Shown: piece after piece, positions 24,776 through 36,129 of the stretch
How positions within the stretch are numbered: the first letter of the stretch is position 1
How the letters are laid out: every line of letters starts with the position of its first letter
DNA from: Isoetes taiwanensis
Taxonomy: Eukaryota > Streptophyta > Lycopodiopsida > Isoetales > Isoetaceae
Length of the DNA stretch: 64,000 bases
Direction of reading: 5' to 3'
NCBI GenBank assembly: GCA_021234155.1
Contig: JAJEKV010000001.1
Coordinates: forward strand, 16,563,491-16,627,490
Notes under the pieces: generated by a model
Told to the model about the DNA's origin: nothing
Seen by the model: the letters and a program-made list of their open reading frames with translations, nothing else
Databases searched by the model: none
Position numbers and translations under genes: made by a program

Positions 24776-25126
24776 CATAGACGAAAAAAAACATGGGGTA
24801 TGCTCCATGCTACTACGAAATGTGGGGAAAAAAAAAAGAGAGAGCCACCAGCCAATCCTAAAATGTAAAATGAGTTCATACCTTCCAAGGAAGATACCAG
24901 CTGCTAAGGGTATGTTAGGCAAAGCAACAGCCCAGAAGCTTTCCTTCTGGTAATTCACCATGGTAGCTTGGATGGATGGAGCAAGTCTGGAGATGAGGCC
25001 TTTGGAGTGCAAATGGAGCAGAAAATGGTGCCACAGGAACTCCATGGTTGCATGCTGGGCCACAAACAGCAAACCGCCCACAACCCCGGCGCCTGCGCAC
25101 TGCAGAATGCAAAGCAAAAGCTCCAT
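24104..25126 (-). CDS. Fatty-acid hydroxylase/sterol desaturase family protein, C4-methylsterol-oxidase-like (copy B, intact)
   Basis: Predicted exons are 25126-24882 and 24698-24104, giving 279 residues. This is an integral-membrane di-iron oxygenase of the ER type. All metal-binding His boxes are present: HTLLH (residues 117-121), HQHHH (131-135) and HHYIHH near residue 220. GHCGYDLP resembles the NHSGYD-P element of plant C4-methylsterol oxidases. Hydrophobic stretches near residues 12-25, 66-80 and 95-120 fit a polytopic protein. The whole span is also one open frame of 340 codons, but the middle 61 codons are the intron: it has GTATGA and TTGCAG ends, contains a TAGA microsatellite read as repeated Leu-Ser-Ile-Tyr, and is not conserved in copy C. 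The start was chosen because the homologous ATG is at the same distance from the splice site in copy C (245 nt). Likely role: oxidation of a sterol or other lipid; the exact substrate is unknown. Confidence 0.88.
24726..24773. repeat. TAGA microsatellite in intron of copy B
   Basis: Twelve perfect units inside the 183-bp intron (24699-24881). Copy A has six units at the same site. Confidence 0.95.
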
Positions 25127-26726
25127 TCCGGTTGTGGGCGCACAGATCTGGGTGCCTTCTCCGGCCCTCTGCTCCGCTGCTGCATGGCTCCCTGCGCTTT
25201 ATTCCTCTTTCCTTTTCCGGATTCCTGCCCACGTCGATGTACCACTTCCCTGCAATTTATTCTAAACGATGGGTCTACAAAATGTGGCTCCACAGTGCCC
25301 CTTTCACGAATTTATTTTGCGCGTCCAAATCCCATCGCTCGGACGTGTGCATGTTTTAGTATAGCCATTTTAAATGGCAAAAAATCCCCCGTCCACAAAA
25401 CCGTCATGGTTACGGTTTATTGGAATTGGGATGCGTGCCATTGAAAAGAATTGGCTATGGCTGGACGTACGGCTGTTTTGGCTATGGCAAAGTAGGAACT
25501 CGGTGCTAAGAACTCGTTGATATATTTAGGGCAAAATGTCTCTCACCTGCTAATAGATATCCAATGTGAGGATTACCTATGAGTCAAGGGTAATTGCAAG
25601 CATTAAAAAACCGTAAACGTCCACAAGGACAAAATTTCTCGTTTTTTATGCTTTTGTTCAAAACATTAAACAACCTGCTCGGGAGCTCAGACGGCGCCGC
25701 CAACGCTCTGCCAAGAAACCTCCAGAAGGTTTTCTGATTTCAGTTGGACCGCTCTTGCTATGAAGGTCAGCTATGGAGGTTCCGCTTTGCAAAGCTCTGG
25801 CTATGGAGGTCGGACTGTGTTTAAACCTCCGTTTATTGTGTTTTCAAGATGCCATGGCTCCGCCATACTAGTTTGTTCCACGGCAAACAAGGCTTCCTAT
25901 GCCATAGCTCCGCCACAGTAGTTCTGCCATATTGATGCATTGAAAGAAAATCTGTCATAAAATAAAAGAAACAAGCAAGCCACCGAATCTGTCACAAGCA
26001 AGCAAGCTTGTAAAAGAAAACGCAAGCTCACCATGCCACTCTGTTGCTCGCCGGAAGAGGAGAGAAATGTAGAACCAAGAGTTTTCCTTTTTTTCTGCCA
26101 CGTAGCAAAAATTTCGTCCTTGTGGACGTTTACATGGCGAAACCGCAGGGGGTTTATTTCGGGAAACCCCCGAGCCAATGCGGTTCCTCCATCGAAATTG
26201 TATGTTCCCAAGGAAGTCTAGAATAGAAGTGCATGAGTCCATTTTCCTTAGAAAGGTGACAAGTGTCATCATGCATTAATGTATGCATTTGCAAAAGGAA
26301 AATGAGAAGTCCTCCCTTCTCATGCATGTAAAATGACCCCAAAATTAACATGGCCATCATATCCAACTTTCATTTAATACTCGTTCCAAATTTAATACTC
26401 GTTGCATCCCAGCCCTCGAATCATGGAATATCCCATCTGATATGCCATATCCTAGAAGCCTGACCATAGAGCCAAAAAGAAGATAGGGTCAAACCCACTT
26501 TTCCACGTCATCCTATGATTTCACGCCCACTGTTGAGAGTCAATGATGTAATCAACAACAATACATAGTATGGATTGAATGATATCAGAATTTAAATCAG
26601 AGGAACAAAAAAAAGAGTATCCTACATTTGCGTCATTACAGAAACAGTAAATTGTGACATATATGAAGTACACAATAACTCCAAAGATTACTTGTCATTA
26701 CAAATTCTGACACAAGTTCCTGTTGC
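25127..26726. other. Upstream region of copy B and unassigned sequence
   Basis: It holds the promoter side of copy B; no certain TATA box was identified. Around 25750-25920 short phrases (GCTATGGAGGT, ATGCCATGGCTCCGCCAT, ATGCCATAGCTCCGCCA) recur in direct and inverted order, suggesting a small repetitive element. No supported gene. Confidence 0.4.
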
Positions 26727-28600
26727 ATGAACACACCTACGTCTTCAATGAACATGGATCAGAGTACATGGGATGCAGCAGTTGCTAATACAACTGAAAT
26801 ACAAGCCATTACAGATCTGCCATTACGACAAGAATATAGCCATGCAGCACTTAAGCTGCACTTAATGTTGTATCACATTATGAAAGGTGGTCGTGCTATT
26901 TCTGGTTATTTGTTATTTACTAACGACTTACTTCTTTGTTTAATGAAGTCCATATGTTGATCAATTGAAGCATCATAAAAATCATTGGATTGCTCTTGGA
27001 CGACCAGAGAGAACACCCAGGAATTATGGAAAAGGCACTTTATAATTGGACTTTTGGAGTTGTTAGATTTGTGTTAAATCTCGTTGGATGCAATATAGGA
27101 ATTTGAAGAATTATCCAAATATACTATTATAAATAAATCGGCAAAGAGGAATGAATCAAACAAACCAAGGCTGGGTAAACACTATGAATTTATTATTCTT
27201 TATGATCAAGCATGGAAGAATTGGAATTTAATTTGGGATAGGTGGATGGATAAGGATGTAAATGACTGGATAGGTAATCCCTCTGAAAAGCCAAGCCTTA
27301 CATTCTTCAACATTCCTGTTATGAGGCTGGCACAGGGTCTCAGTAATGACATGTTCTCACTAACAGAAAAAATATTAAGTGGTGAGGTGTTATTAAAAAA
27401 ACCACGGGAAAGAAACGATCTAGTTGATGTGGCTGATTGGGCAACCACTTGTAAGAGGAAGAGAGAAAGGAAAGACGACATCACCCAATATATAAACACA
27501 GTGAAAGATCTGAATAGTGATTATGAAGAGCATGCAAAGTCTTACAATATAAGTGATGAGGATCTCAAGACAAATATCTCGATACCATCATGGTATCTTA
27601 AAACAATTTTGCAAAAGAATACAAAGACTATTGAGTTGCCAGATACAGTAAAGGATTCACTTAGAAAAAATGGTAATGCAATCCCGAATGTTCAATTCTG
27701 AAGATGTACAGTTTTTCGAATTATCTATAGGTTGCAAAGGCTTATAGATGGTAAGGATCCTCCAAAAGCACAAATAAGTCTATTTTGTTCTGATTTGCAC
27801 TCCAGTAAGAGCAAGGAAATACGGGATGTCAAGGATTTTGAGCGATTTTGGAGAAGTTGTTCAGATACGACATTGTTAAACATGTGCACTGTATGCATCT
27901 TGTCTCCAATGGGTCCTCAATGTTGTGTTGAGATATCATCAAGCTCATTCAATTGAAGGTGATAAGCAAATTATGAATGCAATGGTATCTTTTATCTTCT
28001 TATAGTTATGATTTTAAAACCTGGAGTATGTGGACTGCAATCTAAACAGTGTTATCTTGAAAAAGTTTCTATGGAAGTGTGCTTTACAATCAACAAAAAA
28101 ATGGAACTTGATTGGGAAGCAAAAAAGTATGTTTCTGTGGGTATGAATGGAGGGCCGGTGAACATAGTGTCGTTGAGGCAAAATATTTTATAAATTCTTT
28201 TTGTGAGAAACAGTCTATGGTATGTGAATGATACCTTCATGGTACACTGGCCCAAGTAGCTATTCGCTCTGGTTATAAAGCTATCTCTATCGTAGCTGGG
28301 GAGTTGGAGAAAATATTTTGTGATAAGTTTTTATATGATGTTGTAAATGTTATAAAGAATGGGAGCCATACCGAAATTGAAGATGAAGATCCTTTAAACA
28401 ACAACAAAAATGTTATGGAAAAGCAAGCCATTGAAGATGCCATCCAATTTGGTGATACTAATCAAGTTGGCGTTTTATTAAAGCCATTTGATAGCAATGC
28501 AAAAGCAGCAACTCTCGGCAACAAATGCTGTAAGGATATATTCTCTCATTCTCCTCCCTTTTTTATGTTCTCTCTTTTTCATATATCTTTACTCTTTTCA
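26727..28600 (+). pseudogene. Decayed coding region of unknown family
   Basis: Successive plus-strand frames give protein-like sequence that must be joined across stops and frame changes. 26727-26960 opens MNTPTSSMNMDQSTWDAAVA. A frame near 26952-27050 reads HWIALGRPERTPRNYGKG. 27120-27701 reads through WNLIWDRWMDKDVNDWIG to a basic KRKRERKDD stretch. 27732-27956 and about 28236-28550 (GYKAISIVAGELEKIFCDKF) continue in similar style. The order and composition suggest one gene of over 500 codons, intron-containing or mutated. I do not recognise a domain. It could be the protein of a transposable element or a host gene remnant. Confidence 0.4.
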
Positions 28601-28625
28601 TGTCCTTAAAAAGGGTGATTGGGAA

Positions 28626-28884
28626 TCCTCCTATCTTTTCTCTTTTTTCATGTCCTTAAAAGTGATGGTTTGGGATGTTGATGGGTCGGACTCAAGTCCG
28701 TGAACTTTTACTATTGTTTTCTTAACTTTTCGTACTCTTTAGGTTTGAGTCAGATCCTCCTATCTTTTCTCTTTTTCCATGTCCTTAGAACTGTTAGTTT
28801 GGGATGTTGATGGGTCGGGCTCAAGTTCGTGAACTTTTACTAATGAATTGTTTTCTTAAATTTTTGTACTCTTTAGGTTTGACT
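28626..28884. repeat. Tandem duplication, 129-bp period
   Basis: TCCTCCTATCTTTTCTCTTT through CTCTTTAGGTTTGA occurs twice, starting at 28626 and 28755. A partial third copy (CTCTTTTCATGTCCTTAAAA) stands just before, near 28587-28610. Confidence 0.9.
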
Positions 28885-28889
28885 AAGAA

Positions 28890-29420
28890 ATCGACGGGGA
28901 TGGCCTTCATTAATCTAGAGTTTTAGAAGATACTCCCATCATCGAGGTGGCCTCCAAGAACCTAAAGATTTGCATCGGGTTGAGTTGGATCATGAAGATG
29001 GTGATCATGGTGACGGAATGACAAGAATGACATAGAAGAGGTTGGAAATGATGAAAATAAGTTAGACGAATATGAATAGGCCAAATGGAAGCAACTTAGA
29101 CACAAGAAGAATGTATTATTACTAATGCATATGTTCATAGAACGCTATTGATATTAAGCCTTCATGGAGTTCTTCTCTATTTGTGCCAGAAAGGACGTAT
29201 GCCTATTAACCTTGTGACGCCGTTCAAAACGAAAACTAGGCACATATTTCTTTGTCCTCGAGTTCTTCACTTCATTCAAACGTGTTAAAAAGTTTTTGAT
29301 GTGGTTATTTTGTCAGATCAGGATTTGAAAAGCATCAGATCAACTCTAACTACATTTCTTCCAAATTCTTTGCTTTTATTTCATCACGGACTGTGTATTT
29401 TGGATCCTCTATTACCCTTT
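28890..29420. other. Unassigned
   Basis: No supported gene or repeat seen. Confidence 0.35.
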
Positions 29421-29423
29421 AAG

Positions 29424-29709
29424 TATGGAAAGATATCTTTATTTATTAAGACCTTGGAAAACGTTTATAGTATGGAAAGATATCTTTATTTATTAAGACC
29501 TTGGAAAATGTTTATGTCTATTACCCTTCTATCTATTCTATTCTATTCCTTCATAAGTATGGAAAGACATCTTTATTTATTAAGTCCTTGGAAAAGGTTT
29601 ATGATAAGCTACTACGACTTGAATAATGCTTGGTTTGTAGAACCATATCTGGTGGGTTTATGATAAGCTACTACGACTTGAATAATGCTTGGTTTGTAGA
29701 ACCATATCC
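29424..29709. repeat. Two adjoining tandem repeats (47-bp and 59-bp periods)
   Basis: TATGGAAAGATATCTTTATT ... TTTATAG occurs at 29424-29470 and 29471-29516, with a third copy at 29558-29602. Directly after it, a 59-bp unit starting TGATAAGCTACTACGACTTG occurs at 29602 and 29661. The long plus-strand ORF across this stretch is repeat-derived. Confidence 0.9.
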
Positions 29710-30982
29710 GTGTGATTACTTCGTGATCGAAGTTTATGCCTTTTTTTGGTTTGTAGAGATAAAATATCATGTTTTTGTATGGTTTTTAATTGTCCACTCA
29801 TTGTACCATTGGAACTTGCAAATCAATTTTTAATCAAATTTGCTAGCCCTAGATCTTGCATAAATGAAAAAATATTCTTCAAATCAATGGCCACAAAGGA
29901 AAAATGCAAATAGATCCACATATAATATCTACATAATCAAATCAAAGACATATATAATTATTTCTCCGAAGATTCGATTCTTTTGTGCTTTCTTATTCAA
30001 ACGACACCTATCCATATTTTCAGGTTCTTTTTCCTGGGTACAGGGATTTTTGGATGTGGATTTCGTTCCTCCGTCTTCACCGGAAAACATGGTGAGCGTG
30101 AAAACGAAGACTCGTTTAGCAGCAATTTCCCCTTTTGGTTGTCGCCATAGCTTCTCCGCCGTCATAGCGCGATCCAAGAACATGGCATTCTCCACGATTT
30201 ACAGACATTCCTCTCTTAGGTCGTTGGTTTCAGTAAGGAATAAGTAGGGTTCTAGCTTAGAAACTTGTGACAGGGAAGATTGGGCTAGAGAAAAGTCGAT
30301 ACAGCAAAGCATGGAGGCACGATTTGCTTTCTCCCGTTGGCAGCTGGATCCACCGCCATAGCCAGCCAGGCTGTTCCAAAATCTGGAAATAGAGGTGTCT
30401 ATTAGAATGAAGAAGAAAAAATGAGCAGTCAGATGCTCTTCATTTCCTCCAGCGATGGCTCCCTTGGGTCACAGATGCCTGGTTTTGTGGTCGGGTGCCA
30501 ATGGCTCTGCTTCATTCCGTGCCTTCTAAATTCTGATAGTTAAAGGGCATCATTTTTAGCAATGTCGTGGATCCTGTTTTGCTATTTCTAGAGGTTCGTG
30601 GACGAGATTGGGTCGATCGAGAAATGAAAGAGTAGGATGGATCATTCTGCATCTGCAGGGTGGATCATTCCGCATCTGCATGCACACAACCAAATAATAT
30701 GCAGTTATATGGACCAGACCGGAAATAGGCTGGTCGGTTGTGCTGGGATACCAATATGGCCCAGGCTTGCCCTTTTTGTGCTGGGATAATAGCCACAGGC
30801 ATACTTACAGCCAGCATCGATTGCACTATTTTTTACATTTGCTTACATGGCAGCATAAATATTCTAATAACTAGATGCCAGCGATGTTGAGCAGATGCTT
30901 GCTCCAGTTCCTGCTACTGGACGGAAAGCAAAATATAATTTTTGAAAGCCAGATTTGCTTCATGAGATTGCCATATACCTTT

Positions 30983-31200
30983 GTTTTTGCATTGGCCAAG
31001 AGGAGATATACTGAAGGAATCAAGAATTTTTACATCTTCTATGCAAAACGGTGGCAGCGGAGTTTACAAGTACTGAATGCCTCATTCAATTGTTTTTGCA
31101 CTTGCCAAGAGGAGATATACTGAAGGAATCAAGATTTTTTACATCTTCTATGCAAAACGGTGGCAACGGAGTTTACAGGTACTGAGTGCCTCATTGAATT
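30983..31200. repeat. Tandem duplication, 109-bp period
   Basis: GCCAAGAGGAGATATACTGA through AACGGTGGCA-CGGAGTTTACA and the following ACTGA-TGCCTCATT is present twice, with few differences, starting near 30983 and 31092. Confidence 0.9.
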
Positions 31201-32383
31201 TATCTTGAAGAGCATGTTTTTTTTGTTGCATGCTTATTCTAATTGCCACGACTGGAATTTCTTTCACATGATTTTGAAGGTTTCTATGATTTGTATAACC
31301 TTGCTTACATTCGGAGAAAACCCAAAAGTGTAGCATCGTCATGAAACAAACACATGCACTGTGACTATGAAGGAATATGTTCATGTTTTTAGATGCTAAT
31401 TTCGTTCATGGGGGTTGCTGATTGATGCAATTTATGTCTTGTTGAACAAGTTTTTGAGTTACTAGGCAGATATATTTTATAAAGATTCTGCTTATATAGA
31501 ATTAACTGCATTTACCACATGATGATGTTACCCCAAATGTTTTTGAGCTAGGATAGAGGTCATTTATAGGGTTGCAATGCAAGGGATTTTTTCAGGATGA
31601 TGTTGTTTCTGTTTTGTTACAGAGAGCACTTTTATTGCTTCTGTTTAGTTGTTGTCGTTGTTTTATAAAGTGACTTGTGCCTTTTTTCCAAGGTTACCAA
31701 CTTATGTCGGGATGTTTTTGGGTGGTGTCACAGCTGCTGACTGTGCAGTTCACCATTGGAAGTAACACGTTTGGTCTTGCACCCAAGCAGGTAGTGATTG
31801 TTTATTGTTTCCTGGCTGCCTTGGGCTTAAGTATATGATATGATAATTCTTTTGTGCTCTACTACATTCTGCAAGTTGGTGGAGGAAAACATGCTTAATG
31901 TGTGAGCGGTTTCATTGGTCTGGATTCATTGTTCATAGGTTGCAGAAGAAGAAGATGGTATTGACCTCCAAATTACTGGGGTTATTTGTTTGGAATTTTT
32001 GGGCCTTGAAATGTGAGGCATGTGACTGTACCATATCTATGAATGACGGATGAGGAAAAGGTTAGTTTTTGATACAGCTGAAACTCTCATTCAAGATTAG
32101 ATGTTTCAAGAAACCTGAAGGTCCTTTGCATTTCATAAGCCATTCTGGAAGCTTCATGTCCCATCTCGCATTTAATGTGTCTATACCTCCTAATTGTTTC
32201 ACCTAATCTTCCAGGTTTCCACCATGGAAGCTTACCTCTGGGCAAACAATTTGTTTGTAGATTATGCACAGGTAGTACGTGGACTCCGTTATGTTGTAAT
32301 TCATCTTAATGTATTGGAGATTGAGAATCAAATCCTAACAGCGAAATCCTATTCTTCAAACTTGGAGCATGACCTAACAAAAG

Positions 32384-32540
32384 TGGAGGCAGTGTGTTGG
32401 CGGACCAAAGCAGTATGTCTATCGTTTAATATTCTATATACCAGAGAGTTGATGATTCAAAATGGAGGCAGTGTGTTGGCAGACCAAAGCAGTATGTCTA
32501 TCGTTTAATATTCTATATAGCAGAGAGTTGATGATTCAAA
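32384..32540. repeat. Tandem duplication, 79-bp period
   Basis: TGGAGGCAGTGTGTTGGC through AGAGTTGATGATTCAAAA occurs at 32384 and again at 32463, almost identical, hence recent. Confidence 0.92.
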
Positions 32541-34260
32541 AATAGGACTGTTTACAATAATTTATCCTAGCCGATGGCAACCATGACGGATTTTTGGAAG
32601 ACCACTGTCCTCCCTTGCAAAATGCGCTAGCATGGTAGATACCTGGATCGATGCAGATGAGTTCTTTGATGGAAATGCAGTTAAGTTAAGTTAGTTGATG
32701 GGCAAATATATTGCAAGGGGTTAAGCTTTGACGGAGTAGATTTAGAAATGGAGAAATAAGAAGCCAAATTTATGAAGCTCTTGCACAGAGCTCTTAAATC
32801 GGTGCCAACACAGAACTCTGCATCTCAGAAGATCAGAGGAAAGGGGAAAAGATCATTATCTGAAGCAGAAACGAGCAAATCAGTGCAAAAGATTGAGCAA
32901 GAGGAAGGAAAAACAGCGGCTTTGTTAATGGGTCCATTATTGTTGTCTTTAACGAAATTTCGTTCCCAAAATTTGTTCATCACTATTGCATTGGTAAACC
33001 TTAACTCGTTCTGATCTGCTGAAGCATGGTAGCGGCAAGGCTGGTGATAGTGGCGCTCTTACTTCCCTTTGGATACTATTGGGTTCTGTGGACATGGCCG
33101 GTTCTTTGGGTCAAATGGTGTGGCCCTGGAGTGGATCCCTCACACAAAATGGCCCAGGTTTCAATCGTCCTTAAAATCTTGCAGCTGTATGGACTGATCT
33201 CATTTCTTAAACATGCCCACTGTGAATCCTGGCAAGATATTGTGGTTTTTTCTCTGGTTCTCACTGCGAATATTTGAAATTTATAGATAGGTTGCCTTTC
33301 AATCCTAATATATGTAGCCTTGTGCCACACAGCATGCTTCAGTTCAGCTTGAACCTTGCAATGCCTGAGAAACGCACATTTCAGTGTGTATAATGACCAG
33401 AGAGCCCATGCCCCCTCCATTTAATCAGTGCGTTATCCAAGTAGAGGGAAGTATCCTTGCAGCTTGCTTGCTTGACAATAGGAGTTGTTGGTATAGTATT
33501 ATGCAGACAATTGAGTTTTTTAGATATAGTATTATGCTTTTTAGCATCTTTGATGCAAAAGCAGGCATATCACTTAGTAAGAGATTCGTTAAGTTGATTT
33601 CGTGGTGTGGCATGACAATGAATGGGGCTATAGGTATGAGATTTTGTCTGTGGCCTAGCATTTACTGACAGTTGATCTGACGTACTACCATGTTTATATT
33701 ACAGCAATCGGGTCATTGATTTGGTGAACCGCATTGATTTGGTGAACCACATGGACGCAGTTTTGGTTGCAAATAATATGTCAATTTGGAAAAACTTGCT
33801 AGTGGTTCGTAACATGTAGAAATTGCAATGAAAAACCTTACATTCATGTTGTTTGGATAAATTCATTTGACAACATTGGTGGACGGACCAAAGTTCAAAG
33901 TCAATTTGTAAATATACAATCATGGTGGAGTTTGCCTTTGTTACTCTTTTGTAGGGTTTTATTGGCAACTGCATCGTGATGCTTAAACTTCATACTTCCT
34001 GCTCTAAATTTGCAGATAGGTTCTGCAGTCTTAAATGCAGATCCATATCTCATCGTCTCAAGGCATTAATTGGAAAAAGAAATATTATCAGAGATAACGA
34101 AGATAAAACACTACTCTGGTCTCTTCTGCAGAATCCAAAATCAAAGCTGCTAGTTAACACAAAAAATCCCTATATTGGAAAGCTTCGATGCATTAAATCA
34201 TTTGAAAGATTGCTTCGAGCTCTACATAGATCAAGAAACAAAGATTGAGAAGATATCACA

Positions 34261-34970
34261 TGTAGTTTATAGTCGTATTCAAGCACGAGGTATGGATTAT
34301 ACATGTTTTCCGCAGTAATTTTGGAGGTTTGCAATTGTAAAAAGATTCATTTTTGCAAATACAAAGATTCAATTTTATTGTTCATAATCCTCGAGATTCA
34401 TTTGCAATTGTACATAGATTCATTCCTATTGTTCATAATCCTTAGAAAATGTTTGTGTCTTTGATTCGCTTTTATTGTTCAACGTGCATTAACAAACGCC
34501 GATAAGTAAAAATTTTCTAGTGTGTTGTCTCCAAAATCGTCCTTCTTCTTCTAACAAGCCCCTCTTTTATGAGGCACTAAACCCTTTGATTAAGTGCTCA
34601 AATGGAACTCTCTGGCCAAACCATAAACTTGGCACCTATTCGATCCCTAGTTTGATATATTGTTATTTGCTTCTAACTTTCTTTATATAAACAATAAATG
34701 TGTTCATTGCATAAGTTGGCTTCCTTTTTTCTAAGCAAGCATTATGCGTGTCAAACGTTGGACTTTAACAAAGGATCCAACTATCCAAAAATTGAACTAA
34801 AAAAATTTCAAAGGCCCTTGGTAGCCGCGATAAATTTCTTTGTAATACAAAGTATAATTTCTATTCATAAATATCTTGTTACAAATTCTAGTAAACGTAT
34901 AGCCCCAAAACACATATTGGTTTTAAACGCTATTGATATAAGATAACATAATTCCCTATTTATGTGATAG
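34261..34970. other. Unassigned AT-rich spacer
   Basis: AGATTCATT and TATTGTTCATAATCC motifs recur near 34345-34450. No supported gene. Confidence 0.35.
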
Positions 34971-34973
34971 TAG

Positions 34974-35042
34974 CCTTGCACAAGCCAATTTAATAGCTCG
35001 AAAGTAAGTAGACTTGCACGAGCCAATTTAATAGCTCGAAAG
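34974..35042. repeat. Tandem duplication, about 38-bp period
   Basis: GCCAATTTAATAGCTCGAAA occurs twice, each preceded by TTGCAC-A. Confidence 0.85.
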
Positions 35043-35093
35043 GAATGTTGCTGGAAATGACATAGAAATCATGCACTCTCGCAAGCACTTAGA

Positions 35094-36009
35094 TTAAAGA
35101 ATCCCATAGCCACAAGAATATTTTACATTAGTAACCTTGGGATGGCTTTCACGAAAAGTCCCAGCTAATCTATCCCACCAAGTGAAATAAAGAGAACGAT
35201 TGAATCGAGGATCAAGGTGGTGAATATAATGATGAAGGGGACGTTGAGCCATGGGAGTGAGAAGCACACCAAGGGAACCAGGAACAAAAACCCAAGGGGG
35301 AAGGTCATATCCACAATGGCCCATAAGGTTTACACCATGCATGGCCCAAGCGAGGCATGCAAGATGAAGAGGGTTCCAATGTTCTTGGAAGTAGAGCCAG
35401 AGGGAGAGCATAGAGTAGAAGGGAGTAATCTCTAGAAAAATATCTAGCACACCACCGTATGCGGTACTAAACACAGTTATCTCTCCCCTAGTATTATGGT
35501 GGTGCTGGTGAACCATAGTATATGCAACCTTATACTTGTGTAATAATGTGTGTACCAAAAAGTAGAAATCATGCAGCACCATAACGGTCCATGTAAAGAG
35601 CCAGCTACCAAGGGGTCGAATTCAAGCTTGAGCTGCGTTATGAAGGAGTGTCTGCATGGCGGAAAGGTAGGTGGTAAGGAAAAAAAAAAAAGGTAGGTGG
35701 GTGGTAAGGAAAAAAAAAAAAATGTCTATATTTTACATAGTCATTAAAAATCGAGTTCATATACCTGGCGAGAAAAATAGCTGCTGCGAGAGGCATGGGA
35801 GGTAGTGCAACAGCCCAGAAGCTTTCCTTTTGGTAGGTGACCATGGTAGGCTGGATGGACGGAGCAAGTCTGGAAATGACACGGTTGGAGTGCAAATGGA
35901 GGAGGAATATGTACCACAGATGCTCCATGGTTGCATGCAGGGTTGCAGTTAAGCAAGCCGCCAATAACCTGAAGCCTGCGCATTCCAGAAGCCACACCGC
36001 TGCCTCCAT
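35094..36009 (-). pseudogene. C4-methylsterol-oxidase-like copy C, one frameshift
   Basis: The exons by comparison with copy B are 36009-35765 (245 nt, exactly the length in B) and 35651-35094, separated by a 113-bp intron (GTATAT donor, ATGCAG acceptor). Exon 2 carries HTLLH, HQHHH, GHCGYDLP and the HHYIHH box, so the metal site is complete. The reading frame breaks once, at the GGGG run 35612-35615, where copy B has one more base. The result is a single 1-nt deletion in a homopolymer. It may be a sequencing error, in which case the gene would encode about 267 residues; otherwise it is a recent pseudogene. In-frame ATGs further upstream (36030, 36078, 36123) leave the start open. The C-terminus is shorter than in B, ending SCGYGIL. 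Confidence 0.8.
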
Positions 36010-36129
36010 CCCACTTTTGGTCGCACCCATTTCGCTGCCCTTCTTTAGCCTCTCCCTACCACCTGCATGCCTCGCCATGTGGCAAATGAATAACATTACT
36101 CGCCACCTGCTTGCTCCCAACATTACACA

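Larger units (their letters stand above)
29830..34260 (+). other. Region of exon-like fragments, possible multi-exon gene of unknown function
   Basis: Several plus-strand pieces look like exons. A leader with ATG at 30090 reads MVSVKTKTRLAAISPFGCRH. Near 31694-31790 a frame ends at CCAAGCAG before GTAGTG, a donor-like site. 32223-32410 reads MEAYLWANNLFVDYAQVV. 32772-32990 is lysine/serine-rich (KIRGKGKRSLSEAETSKSV) and is followed by GTAAAC. 33020-33175 reads KHGSGKAGDSGALTSLW. 34014-34248 follows a TTTGCAG acceptor and ends in a lysine-rich tail and a stop. No domain is recognised and no continuous model could be built. Two local tandem duplications lie inside (30983-31200 and 32384-32540). 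The minus frame at 29929-30195 is an alternative. Confidence 0.3.

Noticed and set aside
24104-25126. A single uninterrupted 340-residue protein
   Set aside because: The middle 61 codons have GT...AG ends, hold the TAGA repeat, and are not conserved in copy C. Spliced exons give proper His-box spacing.
29301-29833. Plus-strand ORFs of 120 and 67 codons as genes
   Set aside because: They consist mostly of the 47-bp and 59-bp tandem units.
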